From Hoyosella subflava DQS3-9A1 (GTDB taxonomy: Bacteria > Actinomycetota > Actinomycetes > Mycobacteriales > Mycobacteriaceae), in NCBI RefSeq assembly GCF_000214175.1, contig NC_015564.1:1488001-1552000 (forward strand): a stretch of 64,000 nucleotides of DNA. The letters run 5' to 3'. Both the position numbers and the translations under genes were made by a program. Positions within the stretch are counted from its first letter, which is position 1. Every line of letters starts with the position of its first letter. The notes beneath the pieces are model-generated. The model was not told the origin of the DNA and did not search any database. It saw nothing but the letters and a program-made list of their open reading frames with translations. This document shows, piece after piece, positions 51,695-60,108 of this stretch.

Positions 51695-52768
51695 ATGGTG
51701 GACCTTTCCCTTGGAGTGCTGGAGGGCGACGGAATTGGGGGCGAAATAGTCCCGGCGACAGTCCGCGTCGTGGACGCCGCGATGCGGGCAACGTCCGCGG
51801 GTGCGATCACGTGGCAGAACTTGCCATTCGGGGCGTCCGCAATCCAGACACACGGCAGCCCGTTACCCCCTGAAACGCAAGACGCGTTGTCAGATCTCCC
51901 GGGCTGGCTTCTCGGTCCACACGACAATGCTTCGTATCCAGATGAATTCCGTACCATGACAGCTCCCGGCGGGACGATCAGGAAACGTTACGGCCTGTAC
52001 GCGAATATCCGGCCCGCCGTTGCGCTTCCGGGCGTGCGATCCGTGCGGCCCGATATCGACGTCGTGATTGTTCGCGAGAACACTGAAGGTTTCTACGCTG
52101 ATCGGAACATGTTCACCGGCTCCGGCGAGTTCATGCCGACGAAGGACGTCGCGATGGCCGTTGCGGTGGTGACGCGTGAAGCGTGCACGCGCATCGCCCG
52201 TACTGCGTTCACGCTGGCCCAGCAGCGCCGCAACCGGGTAACGGTCGTCCACAAGGCGAACGTACTGCCTCTGACAACCGGCTTGTTCCTGGAGACATGC
52301 CGGGAGGTCGGCCACGAGTTTCCCGGCGTCAGAATCGACGACGTGCATGTCGATGCGATGGCCGCGCACCTGGTGCGTGGAGGCGACTACGACGTGATCG
52401 TGACGGAGAATATGTTCGGCGACATATTGTCGGATCTCGCTGGCGAGCTATCCGGCTCGCTGGGAATCGCGGCGTCGCTGAACACGTCCGACACGCAAGC
52501 GATGGCCCAGGCTGCCCATGGTGCGGCACCGGATATCGCCGGGAGAAACCGCGCGAATCCCATAGCGATGTTCATGTCGGCCGCGATGCTGCTCGACTGG
52601 TTCGCCCAACGAGAAGGGGCCGCACAGGTGAGGCGGGCCGCCCAGCGCATTCGCCGGGCGGTGACCGCCACAACCACTGCGGGGGTAGCGACCGCTGATT
52701 TGGGGGGCCTCGCGTCAACCAGCGAATTCACCGAGAACGTACTGGCACGCGTCGCCCGTTGGAGCTGA
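51695..52768 (+). CDS. Isocitrate/isopropylmalate dehydrogenase family protein
   Basis: This 357-residue beta-decarboxylating dehydrogenase has VLEGDGIGGEIVPA, the substrate arginine region RKRYGLYANIRPAVALPG, VIVRENTEGFYADR, HKANVLPLTTG and VTENMFGDILSDLAGELSGS. It is probably NAD-linked. Isopropylmalate, homoisocitrate and tartrate dehydrogenases are all possible, and the sequence does not decide. ATG 51695 follows GAGGGA; ATG 51665 in frame is an alternative. Confidence 0.88.
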   Translation: MVDLSLGVLEGDGIGGEIVPATVRVVDAAMRATSAGAITWQNLPFGASAIQTHGSPLPPETQDALSDLPGWLLGPHDNASYPDEFRTMTAPGGTIRKRYGLYANIRPAVALPGVRSVRPDIDVVIVRENTEGFYADRNMFTGSGEFMPTKDVAMAVAVVTREACTRIARTAFTLAQQRRNRVTVVHKANVLPLTTGLFLETCREVGHEFPGVRIDDVHVDAMAAHLVRGGDYDVIVTENMFGDILSDLAGELSGSLGIAASLNTSDTQAMAQAAHGAAPDIAGRNRANPIAMFMSAAMLLDWFAQREGAAQVRRAAQRIRRAVTATTTAGVATADLGGLASTSEFTENVLARVARWS

Positions 52769-52789
52769 TCACTCCACTAGGCGGTGGGG

Positions 52790-53170
52790 TCAGGCTTGCT
52801 GTGCGCCGTTCTCCTGCTGCTCAGTGATCTGCGCGCGAACATCTTCCATGTCAAGATCCTTGACCTGGGTGATCAGGCTTTCAAGGGCATCCGGCGGCAG
52901 CGCACCAGGCTGCGCGAATACGAGAATGCCCTCACGGAAAGCCATCACTGTGGGAATTGACTGAATACCTGCGGCAGCCGCGAGAGACTGCTCCGCCTCG
53001 GTATCTACCTTTGCGTGAACAACGTCCGGGTGCTTCGACGACGATGCTTCAAATGTGGGTGCGAACTGCTTGCACGGACCGCACCACTCTGCCCAGAAGT
53101 CCACCAGGACGACATCGTTGCTGGTGATCGTAGATTCGAAGTCGGCGTGGGTGAGGTTCTGAGTTGCCAC
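52790..53170 (-). CDS. trxA: Thioredoxin
   Basis: The 126-residue protein has the active site FWAEWCGPCKQFAP and the cis-Pro loop of GIQSIPTVMAF. It reduces disulfides in the cytoplasm. An extra C-terminal stretch of about 20 polar residues (MEDVRAQITEQQENGAQQA) goes beyond a standard thioredoxin. It diverges from the alpha/beta hydrolase gene. The 113-base gap has a perfect palindrome CCCTTAAGGG at 53195-53204. Confidence 0.93.
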   Translation of the reverse strand: MATQNLTHADFESTITSNDVVLVDFWAEWCGPCKQFAPTFEASSSKHPDVVHAKVDTEAEQSLAAAAGIQSIPTVMAFREGILVFAQPGALPPDALESLITQVKDLDMEDVRAQITEQQENGAQQA

Positions 53171-53283
53171 ACTAATTCCTAACGTTGTGGTGTTCCCTTA
53201 AGGGCTCCCTCTACGTAACCAGAGACTGGGGCGGAAATGTTCCCGCATACCCCCGCGAGTCCCCGTGGGCTACCGTGTCCGGC

Positions 53284-53970
53284 ATGGATCGCGACCGGAA
53301 ATCCGACGGTGACCGAACCCGCCTTGTGGTTATCGATGTGCCTTTCGATGATGCTGCGATCCAGGGCGTGCTTCACCTTCCTGACCAGCCTAAAGCGGGA
53401 CTAGCGCTCACGCATGGGGCGGGCGGGAATGCCAACTCGCCTATGCTCCGGCTGGTCGCCGAGCGACTCGGCATGCGCGGTGTTGCTGTGCTTCGTTACA
53501 ACCTGCCGTTTCGCGTGAAGCGGGCTTCGGGCCCTCCCAGCCGATCTGCTGCCGGCGTCGATAGAGCCGGTATCGCCACCGCAGTGGAGCTAGTCCGCAG
53601 TTACGTGACAGGCCCCGTTTTGGTGGGCGGCCATTCGTATGGTGGCAGGCAGGCGTCGATGCTGGCTGCAGATCAGTCGACTGTGGCAGACGGGCTCGTT
53701 TTGTTCAGCTATCCGTTGCATCCGCCGGGAAAACCGGAGCGTGCCCGTACAGAACATCTCCCTGCCATCGCGATTCCGTCGCTCTTTGTCCACGGCGACC
53801 GTGACCCGTTCGGGTCGCTGGCGGAACTGCATGCGGCCACTGAGCTCATCCCAGCGCGTGTGCGACTGCTCGAGGTAGCGCAGGCCGGCCACGATCTCGG
53901 GGGCGGCAAGAAGCCGCACATCGCCGACGATGCGGTGGACGCCATTGTCGACATGTTCGGGATCGGATGA
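53284..53970 (+). CDS. Alpha/beta hydrolase (KANL3/TEX30-like)
   Basis: The 228-residue hydrolase has ALTHGAGGNANSPMLRLVAE near the N-terminus, nucleophile in GGHSYGGRQAS, acid in VHGDRDPFG and histidine in AQAGHDLGG. This matches the KANL3/TEX30-type hydrolases common in actinobacteria. Substrate unknown. It overlaps the following membrane protein gene by 4 bases. Confidence 0.88.
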   Translation: MDRDRKSDGDRTRLVVIDVPFDDAAIQGVLHLPDQPKAGLALTHGAGGNANSPMLRLVAERLGMRGVAVLRYNLPFRVKRASGPPSRSAAGVDRAGIATAVELVRSYVTGPVLVGGHSYGGRQASMLAADQSTVADGLVLFSYPLHPPGKPERARTEHLPAIAIPSLFVHGDRDPFGSLAELHAATELIPARVRLLEVAQAGHDLGGGKKPHIADDAVDAIVDMFGIG

Positions 53971-55802
53971 CCGCCGCTCCCGGAGGCCCCCAGCGCAAGG
54001 TTGAGTACTCGCGCGCGGTCGTCGCCGGAGCCCTGGCCCTTATTGTTGCCGGACTCGTGTTGCGCGGATGGGTGCTATCCCGCGGCTCGTTCTATTGGGA
54101 CGATTTCATCCTGATCGGAAGGGCCGCAGAGTTCCCTCTGTTTTCGGCGGATCTGCTCTTCCATGACCATGACGGCCACTTCATGCCGTTGACGTTTGCG
54201 GCTGCATGGCTGCTCACGGCAGTCGCTCCTCTTGAATGGTGGGCAGCTGCAGCATCGCTCCTCATTCTTCAGCTGCTGGCTTCCCTCGCTGTCCTTCGGC
54301 TGCTGGTTGTACTGCTCGGCTGGCGGCCCGTGCTCTTTGTCCCGCTCACGTTCTATTTATTGTCGCCGCTTACCCTGCCAGCATTCGCCTGGTGGGCCGC
54401 GGGACTCAACGCGTTGCCGTTGCAGGCAGCACTGGCGTGGGTGACAGCCGACACGGTGCGGCTGATTGAAACGCGCCGCCGTCGATACGCGGTGTCGGCG
54501 CTAGTTGCCTTTCTCATCGCTTTGCTGTTCTTCGAGAAGGCGGCTGTTGTGCCATTTGCTGCTTTTGCGGTGGCATTGCTGTGGGTGTGGGTAACGCAGA
54601 AGCCGCGGGACGCGGGGGCAAGCCGTGCGAACCCGTTCGCGTTTGTCGCTCGGGGTGGCCGCGAGCTGTGGATCGGTTCTGCCGTCATTCTGCTGTGGTG
54701 GATCCCGGTCTACTCGATGGCGGTAAGCCGGGACGTCGGCTTCGATGGGCTGAAATCCGCAGGCACGATCTTGAATCGGACATTTACCGACAGTTTTGTC
54801 CCGGTCCTGTTCGGCGGTCCGTGGACGTGGGAGAGGTGGCTACCGTCAACCCCATGGGCTGCTGCGCCACAGTGGGCAACCGTGGCCTGCTGGGCCGCAC
54901 TCGCAGCGATCGTGGGTGGATCGATTGTTCTCAAACGACGCGTCATCCCGGTTTTCGCTTTCGTTGCCGCCTATATTATTGTGGCAACAATCCCGGTGCT
55001 GGTCCTCCGCGCAGGCCCGGACACCGCCCCAGAACTCGTCCAGTCCCTTCGGTATCTCGCCGAGACGAGCGTCATTGTTGTCGCCGCGATCGCGCTCGTG
55101 TTCGTTGCGCCGGGGCGCGAGGGCCTGAACGCCCGGTGGCATCCCGGCCGCAAAGCTGCTGCCGTCGCGGTGGCGGCGTTCATCCTCAGCAGTGTGTGGT
55201 CCACGGTGACGTTCTCGCAGGTGTGGTCAGAAAACCCGAGCCGGGAATACTTGACCAATCTGCGCGGCGCTACTGACACTGACGCGCCGGTCCAGCTTCT
55301 CGACCAAGAGGTCCCATGGAACCTTCTGAGTCCGCTGACGTTCCCGCAAAACATGGCGAGCCGCGTGCTGGCGCCACTCGATGATCGGGTGCGATTCGGG
55401 CCGGTCGTGTCCGAATTACGGATGGTGGATGACCGTGGGCGGCTGGTGGCGGCCGAAGTGTGGTGGAACCGCGCCATACCGCAGGGCCCTGATCCCGAAT
55501 GTGGCTACCGCATTACGCCCGGGGCACCTGTCGCGGTGCCGCTCGGCGGAGGAATGTTCGAGCATGGCTGGACAGCTCAACTGAACTACTTTTCGAACGG
55601 GCCTGGCGAGCTCGTGGTCGCATTCGACTCGATTGCCGGTGAGCGCTCCGCAGTCAGCGTGCCCATCGAAGAGGGACTCAACACCGCCTACGTGCGTCTC
55701 GTGGGCGGCGCCGAGTCGCTCCTATTCACGACACCGACGCCCGGTGTCGAGATTTGTCTGGGCTCCGGTCCGGTTGGTGTCGCCGCGCACGCGGGAAACT
55801 AG
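53967..55802 (+). CDS. GT-C-like polytopic membrane protein
   Basis: The 611-residue protein has about ten membrane helices and a large C-terminal extracytoplasmic domain from about residue 415. After the first helix comes FYWDDFILIGRA, where the acidic pair fits the loop 1 DD/DXD signature of GT-C glycosyltransferases that use polyprenyl-phosphate sugars. A role in envelope glycan assembly is inferred. It is translationally coupled to the hydrolase (ATGA overlap). Confidence 0.75.
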   Translation: MTAAPGGPQRKVEYSRAVVAGALALIVAGLVLRGWVLSRGSFYWDDFILIGRAAEFPLFSADLLFHDHDGHFMPLTFAAAWLLTAVAPLEWWAAAASLLILQLLASLAVLRLLVVLLGWRPVLFVPLTFYLLSPLTLPAFAWWAAGLNALPLQAALAWVTADTVRLIETRRRRYAVSALVAFLIALLFFEKAAVVPFAAFAVALLWVWVTQKPRDAGASRANPFAFVARGGRELWIGSAVILLWWIPVYSMAVSRDVGFDGLKSAGTILNRTFTDSFVPVLFGGPWTWERWLPSTPWAAAPQWATVACWAALAAIVGGSIVLKRRVIPVFAFVAAYIIVATIPVLVLRAGPDTAPELVQSLRYLAETSVIVVAAIALVFVAPGREGLNARWHPGRKAAAVAVAAFILSSVWSTVTFSQVWSENPSREYLTNLRGATDTDAPVQLLDQEVPWNLLSPLTFPQNMASRVLAPLDDRVRFGPVVSELRMVDDRGRLVAAEVWWNRAIPQGPDPECGYRITPGAPVAVPLGGGMFEHGWTAQLNYFSNGPGELVVAFDSIAGERSAVSVPIEEGLNTAYVRLVGGAESLLFTTPTPGVEICLGSGPVGVAAHAGN

Positions 55803-55808
55803 TCCCAA

Positions 55809-56648
55809 TTACGCTTTTCGGCAGCAAAAGATAGCGGTGCCCGGGAAGTACTGGCCGCGCAGCGGACTCCACTGACCCCACTCCTGGTCCAGCCACTCTG
55901 GCCACTCCGGTTCGATGACATCCTCGAGTGCGAATCCAGCGGCGACGATTTCGCGGACGCGGTCTCCCATTGTTCGATGGTGCTCTACATAGCTAGGAAC
56001 GCCCGCGTCATCGACCTCGACGTACGGCGACCGGTCGAAGTACGGGAGCGTGACGGTAAGGCCCCGGGGGCCGGGGTCATCGGGAAACATCCACCGCATG
56101 GGATGGTTCACGGAGAACACCCACACGCCGCCCGGTCTGAGGACGCGCGCCACCTCGCGCATTACCCCTGCAGAGTCTGCGACAAAGGGGACAGCGCCGA
56201 AACTCGAGCAGACTTTGTCGAAGCTGTCAGCGGCGAACGGGAGGCACTCTGCACTCGCCTGTACAAGCGGCACCTGCGGGCCGCCTCGTGACATCGCTGC
56301 GCGTGCATGACCGAGCATTCCGGCCGAGATATCGAGCCCGATCACATCTGCGCCCTGGTGGCGTAGCCAGCGTGCACAGGGGGCTGATCCGCACCCGAGT
56401 TCGAGAATCCGGGAGCCGGCGACCTCGCCCAGCAAATGCGCATCGCCTTCGTGCAGCCCTTCCGGGCACCACAGGAACTCACCGCTGGGGGAGTCGGCTC
56501 CCAGAAAGTCGCCGTGTTCGTCGTGGTAGTTGTCAGCGTCAGAGTCCCACCACATTCTGCTGGCAGCGTCGCTTTCCCGCGAGTCGGCCTTGCGGTGCCG
56601 AACCCAAGTGCTGGGCGTTTCTGCGGCGGCGGAATCATTTGTGATCAT
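55809..56648 (-). CDS. Class I SAM-dependent methyltransferase
   Basis: The 279-residue protein has motif I ILELGCGSAPCARWL, motif II IGLDISAGMLGHARAAM and ARVLRPGGVWVFSVNHPM. The substrate cannot be told. It converges with the GT-C-like gene, 6 bases apart, and diverges from rpsA. Confidence 0.9.
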   Translation of the reverse strand: MITNDSAAAETPSTWVRHRKADSRESDAASRMWWDSDADNYHDEHGDFLGADSPSGEFLWCPEGLHEGDAHLLGEVAGSRILELGCGSAPCARWLRHQGADVIGLDISAGMLGHARAAMSRGGPQVPLVQASAECLPFAADSFDKVCSSFGAVPFVADSAGVMREVARVLRPGGVWVFSVNHPMRWMFPDDPGPRGLTVTLPYFDRSPYVEVDDAGVPSYVEHHRTMGDRVREIVAAGFALEDVIEPEWPEWLDQEWGQWSPLRGQYFPGTAIFCCRKA

Positions 56649-56708
56649 GTGGTGTGCACCGGTGGTAGAGGGCCAATGATCAGGCTAGTGTAGGTAACCG
56701 GGCAGGTT

Positions 56709-56738
56709 TGCTGTGCTCGATCGTGATCGCGTAGGCTA
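56709..56738 (+). promoter_or_regulatory. Likely rpsA promoter
   Basis: TTGCTG (56709-56714) and TAGGCT (56733-56738) are spaced by 18 bases. This would give a leader of about 150 bases before the rpsA ATG at 56895, compatible with leader-based control of a ribosomal protein gene. Confidence 0.5.
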
Positions 56739-56894
56739 GCCGTGCTGTGTCATGTACACAGCACGGATGCGCATGCGTTCACTCTGTTCTGCTGGGTCGC
56801 GGTTTGCTGTGGTGCTAGTGGGGGCGGGTCGGCGCGTGGCATTCATGCCCTGTCCACGCACAACCGAGTCAAACTGTCCGGAGCAGCTCACCTA

Positions 56895-58364
56895 ATGCCC
56901 ACCACAACCACGACCTCGCCGCAGGTAGCCATCAACGATATTGGCTCCGCCGAGGAATTTCTCGCCGCTGTCGACGCCACCATCAAATACTTCAACGATG
57001 GGGACATCGTTGAAGGAACCATCGTCAAAGTCGACCGTGACGAGGTCCTTCTCGACATCGGATACAAGACTGAGGGTGTCATTCCCTCGCGCGAACTGTC
57101 GATCAAGCACGATGTCGACCCCAGCGAGGTCGTGAACGTCGGCGATGAGGTCGAAGCGCTCGTCCTCACTAAGGAAGACAAAGACGGTCGTCTGATTCTC
57201 TCCAAGAAGCGTGCACAGTACGAGCGCGCCTGGGGCACCATCGAGGAGCTCAAGGAGAAGGACGAAGCAGTCAAGGGAACTGTTATTGAGGTCGTCAAGG
57301 GTGGTCTTATCCTCGACATCGGCCTTCGTGGCTTCCTTCCTGCCTCGCTCGTCGAAATGCGCCGTGTTCGCGATCTGCAGCCGTACGTCGGCAAAGAGAT
57401 CGAAGCGAAGATCATTGAACTCGACAAGAACCGCAACAACGTGGTCCTGTCTCGCCGTGCATGGCTTGAGCAGACCCAGTCTGAGGTTCGCAGCGAGTTC
57501 CTGCACCAGCTGCAGAAGAGCCAGGTCCGCAAGGGCGTCGTGTCCTCCATCGTCAACTTCGGCGCGTTCGTCGATCTCGGCGGTGTCGACGGTTTGGTCC
57601 ACGTTTCCGAGCTCTCTTGGAAGCACATCGATCACCCGTCCGAGGTTGTGCAGGTCGGCGACGAGGTCACCGTCGAGGTCCTCGATGTCGATATGGACCG
57701 CGAGCGCGTCTCGCTGTCGCTGAAGGCCACGCAGGAAGATCCTTGGCGCCAGTTTGCGCGTACCCACGCCATCGGCCAGATCGTCCCGGGCAAGGTCACG
57801 AAGCTGGTTCCGTTCGGTGCGTTCGTGCGCGTCGAAGAGGGCATCGAGGGTCTTGTCCACATCTCCGAACTGGCTGAGCGCCACGTCGAGGTTCCGGACC
57901 AGGTTGTCGCCGTGAATGACGACGCCATGGTCAAGGTCATCGACATCGACCTCGAGCGTCGCCGGATCTCCCTGAGCCTCAAGCAGGCGAATGAGGAGTA
58001 CACCGAAGAGTTCGACCCCGCCAAGTACGGCATGGCCGACTCCTACGATGAAGCCGGCAACTACATCTTCCCCGAGGGCTTCGATCCCGAGACCAACGAA
58101 TGGCTCGAGGGCTTCGAGAAGCAGCGCGAAGAGTGGGAAGCGCGTTACGCCGAGGCTGAGCGTCGTCACAAGATGCACACCACTCAGATGGAGAAGTTCG
58201 CGAAGGTCGAAGCTGAAGCAGCGGAAGCCGCGCCGAGCAACTACTCCAGCGACGGTGCCGCCCAGGCACCCGCCGCGTCTGCCGCCCCGGCACAGTCGGG
58301 TGGCACCCTTGCCAGCGACGAGCAGCTTGCAGCGCTGCGCGAGAAGCTGTCAGGCGGAGCCTGA
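56895..58364 (+). CDS. rpsA: 30S ribosomal protein S1
   Basis: The 489-residue protein has four S1 RNA-binding domains, at about 36-105, 123-188, 209-277 and 294-363. Examples are GTIVKVDRDEVLLDIGYKTE and VVSSIVNFGAFVDLGGVDGL. The C-terminal tail is acidic then Ala-rich. It delivers mRNA to the ribosome. ATG 56895 matches the family start. An upstream extension to 56742 would cross the promoter region. A terminator follows. Confidence 0.97.
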   Translation: MPTTTTTSPQVAINDIGSAEEFLAAVDATIKYFNDGDIVEGTIVKVDRDEVLLDIGYKTEGVIPSRELSIKHDVDPSEVVNVGDEVEALVLTKEDKDGRLILSKKRAQYERAWGTIEELKEKDEAVKGTVIEVVKGGLILDIGLRGFLPASLVEMRRVRDLQPYVGKEIEAKIIELDKNRNNVVLSRRAWLEQTQSEVRSEFLHQLQKSQVRKGVVSSIVNFGAFVDLGGVDGLVHVSELSWKHIDHPSEVVQVGDEVTVEVLDVDMDRERVSLSLKATQEDPWRQFARTHAIGQIVPGKVTKLVPFGAFVRVEEGIEGLVHISELAERHVEVPDQVVAVNDDAMVKVIDIDLERRRISLSLKQANEEYTEEFDPAKYGMADSYDEAGNYIFPEGFDPETNEWLEGFEKQREEWEARYAEAERRHKMHTTQMEKFAKVEAEAAEAAPSNYSSDGAAQAPAASAAPAQSGGTLASDEQLAALREKLSGGA

Positions 58365-58384
58365 TCTGCTGATTAGCTCGTGAT

Positions 58385-58419
58385 GAGAAGCCCCGGACTC
58401 GTGAGGTCCGGGGCTTCTC
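58385..58419 (+). terminator. Terminator after rpsA
   Basis: The 14-base arms GAGAAGCCCCGGAC (58385-58398) and GTCCGGGGCTTCTC (58406-58419) are exact reverse complements with a 7-base loop. It lies 20 bases after the rpsA stop and 60 bases before coaE. Confidence 0.9.
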
Positions 58420-58478
58420 TCGTTGCGGTTCTGGACCCGCCGATAGGTCCGAACCATCAGGAATGACAAACTCATTGA

Positions 58479-59459
58479 GTGCTACGTGTTGGATTAACAG
58501 GCGGGATCGGTGCGGGAAAGTCCACTGCCTCGGCAGTGCTCGACGAACTCGGCGCGATCATCATCGACGCGGACCAGATCGCTCGTGAGGTTGTGGCGCC
58601 AGGAACGCCGGGTCTGGAACGCCTTGTCGAGGCATTTGGGCGGGACATCCTTCTTGACGATGGGAGCCTCAACCGTCCCGCGCTGGCTGCGAAGGCCTTC
58701 AAAGATGACGAATCGCGACTAAGGCTGAACTCCATTGTTCATCCGCTGGTCGGACAGCGGACAGCGGAATTGACGGAGTCGGCGGCGGACGACGCGATCC
58801 TCGTCCATGACATTCCGCTGTTGATCGAAAATGCGATTGGGCCGACGTGCAACCTTGTCCTCGTCGTGCACGCTGAAGTCGAGCAACGCATCGAACGACT
58901 TACCGGGATGCGCGGCATGCCGGAGGAAGACGCACGCGCACGTATCGCCGCCCAAGCGACGGACGAGCAGCGGCGCGCGGCCGCCGATGTCTGGCTGGAC
59001 AATACGGGAGAACCACACGAACTCGAAGAGCAGGTCCGGAAGGTGTGGGAGGCGCGGCTCGTGCCTTTCGAACGGAACTTGCGTGAACGTCGTCCTGCAA
59101 GCGCATCGCTGGAACTCCACCAGCCTGATAGTGACTCGGAAGCGGCAGGCGCGAGGGTAGTTGCCCGCCTACGATTCCTGGCTGGGGAATTGGCGCAGCG
59201 CGTCGACTACATCGGTCCGTCGTCGGGTCCTGGACCGCTCGCGACGGATGTACTCGACATTCAGATCACAGTGGCGTCGATGGAGGTGGCCGACGAGTTA
59301 GCTCCGAAGCTGGAAAACGGTGGATTTCCGCGCGTCCCGAACCTTACTTCGGACAGTTCCCTCGCCGGAACTGATGCCAGCGAACGGCCGAAGCGGTTAC
59401 ACGCGAGCGCGGACCCAGGGCGGCCCGCGAATGTGTATGTGCTCAGAGAAGGGGGATAG
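58479..59459 (+). CDS. coaE: Dephospho-CoA kinase with shortened GrpB-like domain
   Basis: CoaE phosphorylates dephospho-CoA. The N-terminal 200 residues form a complete kinase: P-loop GLTGGIGAGKST, IIDADQIAREVV and HDIPLLIE. As in mycobacteria a GrpB/UPF0157 domain follows (VDYIGPSSGPGPLATDVLDI, LHASADPGRPANVYVL). Here the protein ends at 326 residues just after that motif, so roughly the last 80-90 residues of the domain are missing. The DUF402 gene on the other strand ends 5 bases later. GTG start. Confidence 0.93.
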   Translation: MLRVGLTGGIGAGKSTASAVLDELGAIIIDADQIAREVVAPGTPGLERLVEAFGRDILLDDGSLNRPALAAKAFKDDESRLRLNSIVHPLVGQRTAELTESAADDAILVHDIPLLIENAIGPTCNLVLVVHAEVEQRIERLTGMRGMPEEDARARIAAQATDEQRRAAADVWLDNTGEPHELEEQVRKVWEARLVPFERNLRERRPASASLELHQPDSDSEAAGARVVARLRFLAGELAQRVDYIGPSSGPGPLATDVLDIQITVASMEVADELAPKLENGGFPRVPNLTSDSSLAGTDASERPKRLHASADPGRPANVYVLREGG

Positions 59460-59463
59460 GTGG

Positions 59464-60018
59464 CTAACGCCACCAGATATGCATCCCTTCCGACGCGAGC
59501 CAGCCTTCTAGGGAATGGCCGTGAGCGGCGATTCCGTCAACTACGCGAATTGCCCGCTGGAATGCGTGCTGCGCTGTGTCCGCGCTGATATGCCCCGCAC
59601 AATGCGCCGCGAGCAGTTCGTCAACGTCTTCTACCTCCGTTTCACGGCCGGTACGGACGATGATGTCGATGTAGTGATCCACCGATCTCCACACGGACGG
59701 GGAAGGCGTGAAGTCGCCGATATCGACATAGAAGTTCTGGTCGCGTTCGTGTGCCGGATTGAAGTGGAAAATCGACGCGCGTATACCGAACCGGGGAATA
59801 AGCCACGATTCGAGGTAGTGGAACTGCTCGTGATCTGCGGGCCGCCCCATGTACAGTCCCCATGGTTCCACGTGGTAGTGGTCCACCGGCCGGACGAATC
59901 CCTTGGGGTCCGTGTTGGTCCGGTCCGACAGATCGAAACGCTCGACCTTCGGTGCGTGGGCATGAACAGTTGGCGCCGGGAGACGCGCCCCGCTGTGACG
60001 TGTGTCATAGAGGCTCAT
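59464..60018 (-). CDS. DUF402 family protein
   Basis: The 184-residue protein contains RPVDHYHVEPWGLYMGRP and FYVDIGDFTPSPSVWRSVDH, typical of DUF402. Related proteins include nucleoside di/triphosphate phosphatases; activity here is unknown. Its position between coaE and uvrB matches mycobacteria. Confidence 0.88.
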   Translation of the reverse strand: MSLYDTRHSGARLPAPTVHAHAPKVERFDLSDRTNTDPKGFVRPVDHYHVEPWGLYMGRPADHEQFHYLESWLIPRFGIRASIFHFNPAHERDQNFYVDIGDFTPSPSVWRSVDHYIDIIVRTGRETEVEDVDELLAAHCAGHISADTAQHAFQRAIRVVDGIAAHGHSLEGWLASEGMHIWWR

Positions 60019-60108
60019 CGCTCTACCGTACCTTTCACGTAGTTTGCCGGCTGAGGGCTTGTCAGTGCTTGGCGGTGCTTGTCAGTGCCCCGCATTACTC
60101 TGAGATGT

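Noticed and set aside
56892-58178. 428-residue minus-strand frame opposite rpsA
   Set aside because: It is a shadow of strongly biased rpsA codon use, with no recognisable motif and no ribosome binding site.
59320-59511. Rest of the GrpB-like domain in another frame after coaE
   Set aside because: The other plus-strand frames there do not resemble UPF0157, so a simple frameshift does not explain the short CoaE.
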